Shown here: one piece after another, positions 54,600 to 64,000 of the stretch
Layout of the letters: each line of letters opens with the position of its first letter
Position numbering within the stretch: the stretch's first letter is position 1
Assembly: GCF_000090795.2 (NCBI RefSeq)
Contig: NW_003546260.1
Location: forward strand, 507,810 to 571,809
Direction of reading: 5' to 3'
From: Amphimedon queenslandica
Taxonomy: Eukaryota > Porifera > Demospongiae > Haplosclerida > Niphatidae
Length of the DNA stretch: 64,000 nucleotides
Made by a program: the position numbers and the translations under genes
The notes under the pieces: generated by a model
Database searches by the model: none
The model's input: only the letters and a program-made list of their open reading frames with translations
Told to the model about the DNA's origin: nothing

Positions 54600-55110
54600 T
54601 GAAAGAAAAACCTTAAATGACTTTTAGAATTCGGTCAATCCAGGTTAAACTACACCATTACCCTGAGAAAAGAAACAAAACAAATAGTTACAAGTCATAA
54701 GTGCATAAAGTATTAAGCTGCCTCAAATCATAAGAACTCAGCCTGATCAGTCAGTCCAGGTATAAACTACACTGTAAAACTAAGAAAAGATAAAACCAAT
54801 GAGAATTGAGTAGAACATAACTCTTGATTCAAATTCCGACCTCAAATGATACAAACTCAGTCGGATAGGTCGCTTCTAGTACTTTTAACCATGCTTAATC
54901 ACTGAGATAAAAGAACCAAGTGGGAAGAAGTTAGTAATTCATAAAAAATTATTTTAAAACTAACCTTAAGTGATAAAAACTGGGTCTGATTAGTGACAAG
55001 TCAGTAGAACATAAAATATCACTTCCAAACCAAACCAAATGTATTGAACTAGGTCATTTCAGTTGCTTCTGATATAAGAAATGAAGAGAAACAAGATACT
55101 GTAGGACGAT
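54600..55110 (-). repeat. 123-bp-type satellite, first inverted block
   Basis: Degenerate monomers read on the minus strand, like those at 60600-63880: CAGTCCAGGTATAAACTACAC, AACCTCAAATGATACAAACT, ACTCAGTCGGATAGGTC in successive units. About four units. Confidence 0.75.
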
Positions 55111-55445
55111 TAATTTTCACGAATTCTAATAAAAATTTCCTTGGAAATGGTTTAGATAGTTGCTATGGCAATTGACCACGTACTATGGACTTGTCAATTT
55201 TTGTTACTTTTTTCAGTGTTATAGTACAGTTCATACTGAGTTCTTAACATTTGAAGCTGCTTTTGACATGCATACTTTGGCTAGTACAAGGGCTGACTTG
55301 AGGCCTAGTGAGGCTAGTTGGCCCATAGTGGCTTTCATTTGCTTTTTTGTCAGTTTTATAGTATAGTTTCCTCCAGGAAAAACTGATTGGATAATGCTAA
55401 TGATTTAAGTTGGTTTTTTAAACAGTGTCATGTTCTACTTTTCAC

Positions 55446-55926
55446 TATACTATGTCCCAACTAAGAATGGACCGGAAGTGGAAGCAGCTGCACTGGAATT
55501 TAAAAAATGAAGCTATGTCACTAATGACGTGTCATAATGATAATAATAGAGATATGGCTGATATTTTGCCTGTATTGTTTCACTCTTAAAATAGTCTTGT
55601 TCTTCCTGATAAGCAGTACAATAGCTCCTGGAGTCAACTAGTCTTTATAAAGACCATCGTTATGCTCCATTAGCATTTTAAAAGAATTATCAGTTTGGGT
55701 GCTCAACTATGACTTCATAGAACGTCACTGCGGTTAGCTTTGGTATGCCATTTCGTTTATAGGGAGTCCGGCTCTCAAGGTTTCCAAGGGCTGAGAGACC
55801 AAGACCTGAGATCCTGAAGCGGCATCGGGTGACTAAGAACCTGTGAAAGTCTCATTCTTAATTTATATTCCTATAGAAAGTTTTTTTCAGTTTTTTTTGG
55901 TCCAAACTCAGTTGGGACATAGTATA
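55446..55926. mobile_element. 480-bp MITE, copy 2, complete ends
   Basis: TATACTATGTCCCAACTAAG at the left pairs with the complement of CTCAGTTGGGACATAGTATA at the right. It is flanked by TA. Collinear with 29123-29578, and here inserted in satellite. The internal sequence is non-coding; TIR and TA target suggest a Tc1/mariner-type driver. Confidence 0.85.
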
Positions 55927-58126
55927 TATATTTCTTCTTTTTGCAGTTTCATACTAAAGTTTCTGATACTGGAAGTGACGGATCCGACTGAGTTCTAATC
56001 GTTTGAGGTTGGTTATTTGAACTAATGTTTTATGTTTTACTCACTTCTCATTTGTTTCTTCTTTTGTTTCTTCTTTTCTGTGTTTTATGGTTAGTTTATA
56101 CCTGGACTGAATGAGTTCTTATTATTTGAGGTTGGTTTGTAAATTAATGTGTATTGTTCCACTCATTTTTGCTTCTTCATTTCTCAGTTTCTTAGTATAG
56201 TTTTACCAGGAGTGACTTATTGGACGGACTTCTAATTAATGTTTTACTTCTCACTGTTTTATCTTTTTTTCTCAGTTTCATAGTGTAGTTTATACCTAGA
56301 CTGACTCAGGTTTTATCGTTTTAGGTTTTTTTTTAAGTAATGCTTTTTGTTCCACACTACACTTGTTCTTTTTGCAGTTCCAAAGTATGGTATATACTTC
56401 ATGTAACTCATTGTTTTATAATTTGAACTTCGTTTTAAAAGTAATGTTTAAAATACTTTTAGGAAGACTTGTCACTATTTGTTAGTTCTTGTTTTCAGTT
56501 TCTCAGTTTTATGGCACAGTTTATAACAAAATTGACTAATCACACTGACTTTGTTGTAGTTTGAGGTTGGTTTTTGAACTGATCAGCTCACATTTTATTT
56601 GTTTCTTCTTTTCTCAGTTTTATGGTATAGTTTATAGCTCGACAAACTGAATTAATACTTTTTTAGGTTTTTGAAAAGAAGGTTATTTTCCACTGCCTTC
56701 ACAATTACCTCTTTTTCCAGTTTCATAGAATGACCTAAAGTCAGTGATAGTTTCATCATGTGAGCTTCGTTATTTTTTATATACTTTCAACATTTCATAT
56801 TGTTTCTTTTTTGTTCATTACATGGTGTAGTTTATTACCTGGACTGAGTTTTTATCATCTGTGGTTGGTTTTTAAACTGATGTTTAATGTTGAAACACCT
56901 TTTTTGTTTCTTTCTCAATTTTATGGTATATTTTATGTGAGGAGTATCTGATCTGACCGAGTTTTAATCCTTTTAGCTGGTTTTAGAAATGGTGCTTTAT
57001 GTTCTACTTTTCAGTACATGATACACATTTCTTATTTTTATGGTTTAGTTTGTACCCAGACTGCATGAGTTATTATGTCAGGTTTTTAAAAAGTAATGTT
57101 TCATGTTCCACCTACTTCACATTTGTTTCTCAGTTTTATGGTAGAGTTTATGCAGGAGTAACTCATCAGACCGAGTTCTAATCATTTTTAATCAATTTTT
57201 GTAATGATTTTTAATTTTCTACTTAATTTTTACTATTTTTTCCTCTTTTTCCCAGTTTCAGAGTATGCTGTATACCTAATGTGACCAATCGTTTATCATA
57301 TGTCTCATCTACTTTTACTTTTGTGATTTTTTTCTGTTTCATGATAGAGTCAGCTACCTACTATTGCACACCATTGATATTGGAACTTTTTCTCACAGAT
57401 GAGTGATCAGAAGCTAGTGAATATAATTTTATCTTGTAGATCAGATGTTCCATTGCAGCTGTAGCAACTTTGACAGAGATCCGTCTTTGCTTTGTTTTTA
57501 TAATAATTTTTTAGAAATTTTGAACACATGCAAGTTAGCACAGACACCATGTACTGTCATTTTCCTATATCAGTTCAGTAATGAAGTACCTTGCAAACAA
57601 CCCATCATATTCATAAGAAAGCCGTCTTTCTGCTTCACAATGCACTATGCAGTTAAAAGCAAGGCTAGTTTTTACTGCACTCGAGTTCAATATCTGAGAG
57701 AGAATGCACACATCTGCATGCAATCAATTTTTTCAATTCTTAATTTTCTTTTACAAGCCATGTGGAGTGGAGAAATAAAATTTTTAATATTTCCAAAATT
57801 AAATTTTCCGAAAAAATCAAAAATGTAAAATTTGATAAAATATGGAGGTGTGTTCTTGCAAAAAATCAACTCTAGCGCAGTGAAGACTAGCTATTTCTTT
57901 TAACTGAATAGTGCATGGTGGAGCAGAGAGATGGAGCTTTCTTACAAATATGATGGATTGTTTTCGAGCGCTACTTCATTATAGAAATGAAAAGGAAAAC
58001 AACAGTACGTGGTGTCTTGCACGAGTTAAAAATTTCTAGAAAAAAAATTTAGCAAAACAGCAAAAAGGGATGTCAATAATAGTTGCTACAGCTGTGTGGA
58101 ATATCTGATCTACAAGATAAAATATA

Positions 58127-58680
58127 GGCAGTGGCTATTTTTACGGGCACGTAATCCCACTGTGGGTGGCTATTTTTACGGCAGGGTGATGTACTCATTT
58201 TATAACCTGGAAAACACCAAAATTAATAAAACTAAACCAACCTTGGGGACTCCTAACTAGGGGGCTCATAGAATGACTAAGGACACTCTAAAAAACCGCC
58301 ACCCTAACTCCTAAACCCTAAAAACAATAGCTAATTAGGGGACTCCTAACATAACTAGGGCTCCTAACATAATTAGGGAACATAGCGAAGTAGGAAGATA
58401 AAAAAATCAATTTGTTAGAGTCAAAATTATTAAAAAAAAGAATGAAATGGTCTGAGCTGCATTCAAACCAGTGCCCGTCCGTATCCAACCCAGCGCCTTC
58501 CCCACTGTGCCACCACAATCCTGCTGCCTCATTGAAGCTGATTGTCATATTTATACGTCATTTCTATACTTCATTTCTATATTTCCTGCCATAAAAATAG
58601 CCGTTTATACGGCAGAAAATATAGAAATGAATTATAGCTGTATACAATCAGATTATGGGACCGTAAAACTAGCCACTACG
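58127..58680. mobile_element. 554-bp MULE-like MITE with 9-bp target duplication
   Basis: The ends GGCAGTGGCTATTTTTACGG and the complement of CGTAGTGGCTAGTTTTACGG face each other. TAAAATATA is present on both sides (58118-58126 and 58681-58689). The undisturbed left arm of the host element shows the pre-insertion sequence with one copy of this target. A 9-bp duplication is typical of Mutator-like elements. It carries an internal partial repeat of its own end (GTGGCTATTTTTACGG near 58167) and a tRNA-like segment. Confidence 0.88.
58445..58520 (-). repeat. tRNA-derived sequence (SINE head) inside the MITE
   Basis: On the minus strand a clear A box TGGCACAGTGG (58512-58502) and a B box GGTTTGAATGC (58469-58459) are 32 bp apart, as in tRNA genes. 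No folded acceptor stem or anticodon arm is convincing, so it is a SINE-type promoter relic rather than a tRNA gene. Confidence 0.7.
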
Positions 58681-59984
58681 TAAAATATATTCAGCGTCTT
58701 CTGATCACTCAACTGTGGAAACGTCATAGAATATAAAATGTGTGTGATAGTAGGTTGCTGACTCCAGGAGTAACTGACCAAGTTTGAATCATTTTGACTT
58801 TCTTTTGAAATGTTTAATGTTCTACTTCTGACCATTGTTTCAACTTTTCTTAGTTCCATGGTGTAGTAAAACCTAGACTGAGTTCTTATTATGTTCGGTT
58901 TTATTTTGAAATAATGTTTTATGTTCTGCTTACTTCAAATTTGTTTCCTTTTTTTTCTCAGTTAAATGGTATAGCTTTCAGTAGGAGTAACTCAGCGGAC
59001 CAAGTTCCAAGTTTTTTTTGAAATTATTTCTATTGTTCTACTTAATTTTTAATGTTTTCTTTCGTTCTTTTCCTGGTTTCATAGTATGCTGCGTACCTGA
59101 TCTTTTTATGGTACGACCTTCATTTTAAAATTTTTTCATGTACTTTTGACTTATCACTATTTCCTTATGCTTTTTTTCAGTCTAATGGTATAGTTTAATA
59201 TCAGGACTAACAGATTGGACCAAGTTCTAGTTATTATAAGTTGGTTTTAAATTGATTTGCCATGTACTCTTACTTTTCTCAGTTTCATAGTTTATGTTTT
59301 AGTAAAAGGAGTGATTGATCCAACTGAGCTATTACCACTTGAGGTCAGTATTCAAAACAATGGTTCATGGTCTATCGCTTCTTGTTTCTTCTTTTTAGTT
59401 TTATAGTGTAGTAATTATACTAGGACTGACACATCAGTTTTGAGTTCTTATCGTTTGACCTAGGTCACAAATTTATATTTCATGTTCTTTTGATTTCTAA
59501 GTATATCTTTCTTCTTTGGTCAGTTTTATGGTGTAGTTTATGGTTGCATTGACAGCGTTATTGTCGTTTCAGATATTTTTGAAACAATGTTTTATCTTCC
59601 ACTGCCTTCACATTTGTTTCTAGAATCTTGTTCAAGTTTCATGGTATGGTGTATATCTAAAGTGACTGATAGTTTTATCATTAATTTCTTTTCTCAGAAC
59701 CCATAGTATCATTTTTACGACAAGTAACTGATGTGATTCAGTTCTTATTATGTGATGTTGGTTATAAAAAATTATTTTCCACTGACTTAAAACTATTTTG
59801 TCTCTTATTTTCTCAAATTTATGGTATACTTTATACCAGTAGTGACTGATCTAACTAAATTCTCATTTTTGTGGTTATTTTTAAAAAGATGTCACGTACT
59901 ACTCCCTATTTACATCATCCTTTCAGTTTCATGGTACAGTATATACCAGGAGCGACTTCGCAAAGTGTAGATAATGGGTAAGGC

Positions 59985-60595
59985 CCTAAATAACTCATCT
60001 ACATTCTGTATCTGAAGTTTTTTAGTCGTTACTGGTTCGAGCAGTGAGATAACAGTATGAGACTGAACATGGCAAATTTACTCGTTTTTGAGCATAAAAT
60101 ACCAAAAACACATGCTTTAGGAGTGATTTAAGCTGCATAATCCAAAGAATTGAATTCCTCAACAGGTGTTTGCTTTAAATCTTCCATTTATAATTTTGCT
60201 TTTGAGATAATGGGGACCAAAGAGGAAAGTAGTACTTTCATATAAAGCTGTAATAGAAGAGCTTGTGTTTCACTACATCAAGATGGCATAGTTTTGTAGC
60301 ATTTGTTTTAAAACTCTTTTACTAGGTCCCATTTACTATTATAAGCGAACTGTAAGCTGAAAAGTAAAGTTGCTGTCTTGCTGTGTACCTAGGGAAAGTA
60401 GCATCCGCTGCTATGGCACAATACCAAGGAATGCAATTATTATCCCGCCTTTTTCTAGTTTCCTATCCCTTTCATTTACTCTAATATCTATGCTTAGATC
60501 AGGCCTTCATGGTAAAAACTATAGTATTAAACTGAAAGATGTAACAAGCAGTGAGAAGTCAAAAGGATATTTTTAAACATCTGAAAGCAAAGCTC
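59985..60595. other. Unique spacer between the two satellite orientations
   Basis: The satellite pattern stops near 59980 and resumes inverted near 60600. The segment between has no satellite units and no recognised domain; the frame 60370-60576 is short. It is the centre of symmetry of the field. Confidence 0.6.
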
Positions 60596-63304
60596 AAATG
60601 ATAAAACGATAAGTCACTTTAGGTATACACAATACTATGAAACTGAAACAAGAGGAAACAAATGTAAAGTTAATATTATTAAAAAAAAACATAAAATGAT
60701 AACTCGGTCAGTCTGGGTATAACTACTGTGTAAAAAAAGAGGAAGATAGAAACAAAATCAATAGTTAAAAGTCAAAAGTACATGAAACATTTTCCAACCT
60801 GCCGCAAATAAGAGCTCAGTCTGATTAGTCACTTGTGGTATTTAATGAAACTGAGAAATGAAGAAATAATTAGTGAGAAGTACATTAATTTAAAACTAAA
60901 ATAAAATGATTAGAGCACAGTCCGATCAGTAACTCCTCGTAATTCCACAAAACTTAAAAAGAAACAAATGCAAAGCGAATCAAACATTAAATAAACATCA
61001 GTTAAAAAAAACAGCCTCGAAGGATAAAAAATTAGTTTCATGAGTCATTCATGGTATAACGGTATAATGAAACTGAAAAAATGTAACAAATAGTAAGAAA
61101 CAAAAGTCATACATCAATTTAAAAAGCAACCTCAATTAATTAGAACTTAGTGTAATCAGTCAGTCCTGGTATAAACTAAACTAAGAAATGAAGAAACGAA
61201 GAAAAGTAACAAATAGTAAGAAACAAAAGTCATACATCAATTTAAAAAGCAACCTCAATTAATTAGAACTTAGTGTAATCAGTCAGTCCTGGTATAAACT
61301 AAACTAAGAAATGAAGAAACGAAGAAAAGAAGAAACAATAGAGGAGTAGAACATAAACCATTCTTTCAAAAACCAACCTCAAATGATGACATTACTTGCA
61401 GCAATCACTTCCAGTATTACAAGCTTTAAAATATGAATATGATAAAAGAAAAAAATGAGGAGTGAAACATGAAACAGTTTCAAAAGCAAGTCTAAATGAC
61501 AGCAACTCAGTCTGATCAGTCACTTCAAGTATTTTAAACTATACTCCAAATGATAAAAAATCAGTCTAATCAGTGACCCTTGGTATATACCATACTATGA
61601 AACTAAGAAAAGAAATAGTGAGAAACTGAACACAAAACATTCCAAACCAACATCCAATGATAAGATCTTAGTCTCATCAGTCACTTCTGAAATTTTAAAC
61701 TAAGCTATGAAACTGAGAAAAGAAACAGTTACAAGTAGATTTCAAAACATCATTTCAAAAACTAACCAAATAATTAGAACTTAGTTGGATAGTTACTTCC
61801 TGTATAAACTATACTAAAACTTAGAAAAAAGAAACAAATAGTGACAAGTAGAAGATAAAACATCATTTCAAAAATGAACTTAGAATGAATAGAGCTTGTC
61901 CAATTAAATACTCCTGGTACAAACTATACTATATAATTGAGAAATGAAGAAGCAAACAGTCGGAAGTAAGAAGAACATAAAGTATTGTTTTAAAACGAAG
62001 CACAAATGATAAAAAACAATCAGTCACTTTAGGTATACACTATACTACGAAACTGGAATAAGAAGAAACAAATGTGAAGGCAACATAAAACATTATTTCA
62101 AAGAACCTGAAACGAATGATAATAACTGAGTTAGTCCAAGTATCAACTGAGAAAAGAAACATAAGTCTAAGTAAAGGAAACATTTTTTAAGGACTCAGTC
62201 TCATCAGTCATAGACTGATCTACGCAACAAAACAGCAAAAAGAAGAATCAAGTGAGAAGTGACTAGTGATAAAAACTCAGTCCTATCAGTCACCACTGGT
62301 ATTTCGAACTGTGCTATAAAACTATGAAAAGAAGAAAATTAATAAATAGAAACAATACTTATTACATCATGCATGAATTTAAAACCCACATAATAATTGG
62401 AAATCTGCCGTTCAGTTACTCTTGGCATAAACTATGCTATTAAACTAAAAAATCAATTAAAAGTGAATTGAAAATTCAACATCAATTGAAAAACCAACCT
62501 CAAATGATTAAAAGCAAGTTTGATCAGTTATTATTTGTACGAACTGTACCATGACAATAAGAAAGGTAATAAATAGTGAGGTATTAACAATACAAAAACA
62601 TTTGCAAGCAAAGTCGAAATGACAAAACGATTTGTCACTTTAAGTACACAATATGCTATAAAACTGGCAAAAAGGACAAATCCGAAGCTAGTAAGACATA
62701 AACCAATTTTAAAAACTAACTAAAATGATTAGAATTCTGTCCAAACAGTTAACTACTCCTGGTATAAACTATACCATAAAACAGTAATGAAGAATTGAAA
62801 GGTGAGTCGAAAAGCATTGTTTTAAAAAAATCAGCCTCAAATGAAAAGAAATGTTTGATCAGTCACAACCTAGTGTAAACTGCATCATGAAACTGTAAAA
62901 AGAACCACGTGGTGAGAAGTCAAAAGTGGATGAAACATTAAAAACGAAGCTCAAATGATGAAACAATTGGTGACTGTAGGTAAACACCATTCAATGAAAC
63001 CGGGACAATAAGAAACAAATGTGAAGGCATTGAGAAGTAAAACAATAATCAAAAGAAACCTAAAGCAATAACTGTTAGTCCAGGTATAACAACACAATGA
63101 AACTGACAAAGGAAGAAAAACAGTTAAAAGTCAAAGGTACATTAAGTATTAATTTTTAAACTACATCAACTCATTCAGACCTCAGTCTGTTCAGTCAGTC
63201 CTTTACAAACTCTACTATGACACAGCAAAAGAACCAATTGAGAAGCAAGTAGAATATGAACCATTGTTTCAAATACCAACCTAAAATAATACAAATCAGT
63301 TAGA

Positions 63305-63668
63305 CATTGGCGGCAGCAGGATCTGGCATGGACGGGCAATGCCCGACCAAAAACTTGGACCAGAAATAAAAATTTCATTAATGACTTCATTTTTAGTCAT
63401 GAATAATTATCATAGCTAGCACAGTCTTTTCTGCATTTCCTTTGTCAACAAGCCTTCCAGGAGGACCAGGACTAGCTCTTTACAGGTTGAATAGAGCTTT
63501 ACAGATGAGATAGGGGGCCTTTTAGGCATATTTTTATGGTATATCATATTGTATGCTTTTGTTGAGTATTTGCCCAAATTACGCGCAAAAAGATGGTTAT
63601 AGTCAAAATCACGGCATGCTTTGTTATTTTTTGCCCCACTGCTCTTCCAATCCTGCCACCGCCTATGC
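63305..63668. mobile_element. Probable hAT-like MITE
   Basis: The left end TTGGCGGCAGCAGGATCTGG and right end CCAATCCTGCCACCGCC are imperfect inverted repeats. It interrupts the satellite. The 84-codon frame inside has no known domain. No clear target duplication was found. Confidence 0.55.
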
Positions 63669-63674
63669 AATCAC

Positions 63675-63750
63675 AAAAGTCACTTCTGGTATTAAAAGTC
63701 ACTTCTAGTATTAAAAGTCACTTCTGGTATTAAAAGTCATTTCTAGTATT
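63675..63750. repeat. 19-bp minisatellite, four copies
   Basis: AAAAGTCACTTCTGGTATT and close variants, four times in a row, apparently an expansion of part of the 123-bp monomer beside the MITE end. Confidence 0.85.
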
Positions 63751-63894
63751 AAAAACTATAGTATAAAACTGAGAGAATTAGACATTAATATTGAGAAGTC
63801 AGTAGTAAATGACATTAATCTAAGTAGTACATGACACATGAATTTAAAACCAACTTAAAATAATTAAAACTCAATCCAATCAGTTACTCAAGGT

Positions 63895-64000
63895 CAGTGG
63901 CGGATCTAGCCTGAGAGTGGGGGCCAAAGAGGAAGAAAAATTGGCGCACAAAGCGTACGCGATTTTGACCATGCCCACTTTTATTTCTTTGTATTTACGT
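63895..64000. mobile_element. Start of a hAT-like element running off the window
   Basis: CAGTGGCGGATCTAGCC opens the segment, close to the TIR of the MITE at 33218 (CAGTGGCGGATCTGGG). TTTTGACCATGCCCACTTTT downstream resembles the subterminal sequence near 25028. The rest lies outside the window. Confidence 0.65.

Larger units (their letters stand above)
57345..58765. mobile_element. Inverted-repeat element in the satellite, interrupted by a MITE
   Basis: The left arm (57345-57475) begins GAGTCAGCTACCTACTATTG and continues GATGAGTGATCAGAAG, ATTTTATCTTGTAGATCAGA and CAGCTGTAGCAAC. The right arm carries the same in inverted order, ending TAGTAGGTTGCTGACTCC at 58765, but is split by the insertion 58127-58680. 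The middle (57480-58070) has no recognised domain, though it holds a 127-codon plus frame (57445-57828). Confidence 0.8.
55190..59980 (+). repeat. 123-bp-type satellite, main plus-oriented block
   Basis: Successive units share TTTCTCAGTTTTATGGTATAG, TTATACCAGGAGTGACTGAT, CTGAGTTCTTATC, TTTGAGGTTGGTTTT and AATGTTTTATGTTCTACT, in that order, every 105-135 bp. Units are diverged (often 70-85% by eye). The block is broken by a MITE at 55446-55926 and by nested elements at 57345-58765. No coding capacity. Function unknown. Confidence 0.85.
60600..63880 (-). repeat. 123-bp-type satellite, inverted block
   Basis: Reverse-complement orientation of 55190-59980: units share ATCAGTCACTCCTGGTATAAAC, TATACTATGAAACTGAGAAA, AGAAACAAATAGTGAGAAG and TTTCAAAAACCAACCTCAAA. 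A near-exact tandem pair, 61083-61205 and 61206-61328, gives the monomer length of 123 bp. It is interrupted near the end by a MITE-like segment (63305-63668). Confidence 0.85.

Noticed and set aside
58445-58520. Functional tRNA gene
   Set aside because: A and B boxes are good, but no convincing cloverleaf or anticodon arm forms, and it lies inside a MITE.
60600-63880. CRISPR-like array of regularly spaced repeats
   Set aside because: Units are 123 bp, diverged, without unique spacers of constant size, and the context is eukaryotic.

Overview
The window reads as repeat-saturated, AT-rich eukaryotic nuclear DNA from an early-branching animal. A demosponge of the Amphimedon type is my best guess. 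That guess rests on the mix of elements (BEL/Pao, ZBED and ZMYM1-like hAT, MULE, Ulp1-type and PIN/CXC proteins), on a 42-bp spliceosomal intron and on very compact spacing; no marker gene proves it. Almost every long reading frame is a decayed transposable element. The only host-type gene sequence I can support is the last part of a SNIP1-like FHA-domain gene near 34.7-34.9 kb. One assembly gap (741 N) lies at 32115-32855. Layout, 0-20 kb: a hAT transposase tail (1-886, +), then two degenerate BEL/Pao retrotransposons on the minus strand (about 2.03-9.14 kb and 10.5-18.4 kb). The first is split by a 546-bp hAT-type MITE. The second is split by two short gypsy-like LTR elements (TRIM-like) joined tail to tail, and by an 80-bp double-hairpin repeat. 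Just upstream of the second element's gag is a TATA box preceded by four perfect heat-shock-element matches at exact 35-bp spacing, the most striking regulatory signal in the window. 20-33 kb: a RecQ-like helicase (+) convergent with a DUF6589-type protein (-), a possible Academ-like pair; a ZMYM1-like hAT (-); several MITEs; and a pogo/jerky-like transposase (-) whose 3' end lies in a roughly 95-bp-arm fold-back. 33-46 kb: a textbook hAT MITE with perfect 8-bp target duplication, the SNIP1-like exons, a LINE 3' end, a MULE-type transposase (+) convergent with a Ulp1-type protease (-), and a complete hAT element (43889-46380) with TIRs, subterminal motif arrays and target duplication, inserted in the Ulp1 gene. 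47-54 kb: a degenerate PIN/XPG-like plus CXC-domain protein (-), cut by a 236-bp MITE, and a second MULE fragment. 54.6-63.9 kb: a large satellite-like field built from a roughly 123-bp monomer. It runs in one orientation to about 59.98 kb and in the opposite orientation from about 60.6 kb, around a unique 0.6-kb spacer, a layout like Foldback/Galileo elements. A 554-bp MULE-like MITE with 9-bp target duplication and an internal tRNA-like promoter is nested there inside one arm of an older inverted-repeat element. Most genes here do not work together as host pathways; they are layers of insertions whose order can be read from who interrupts whom.
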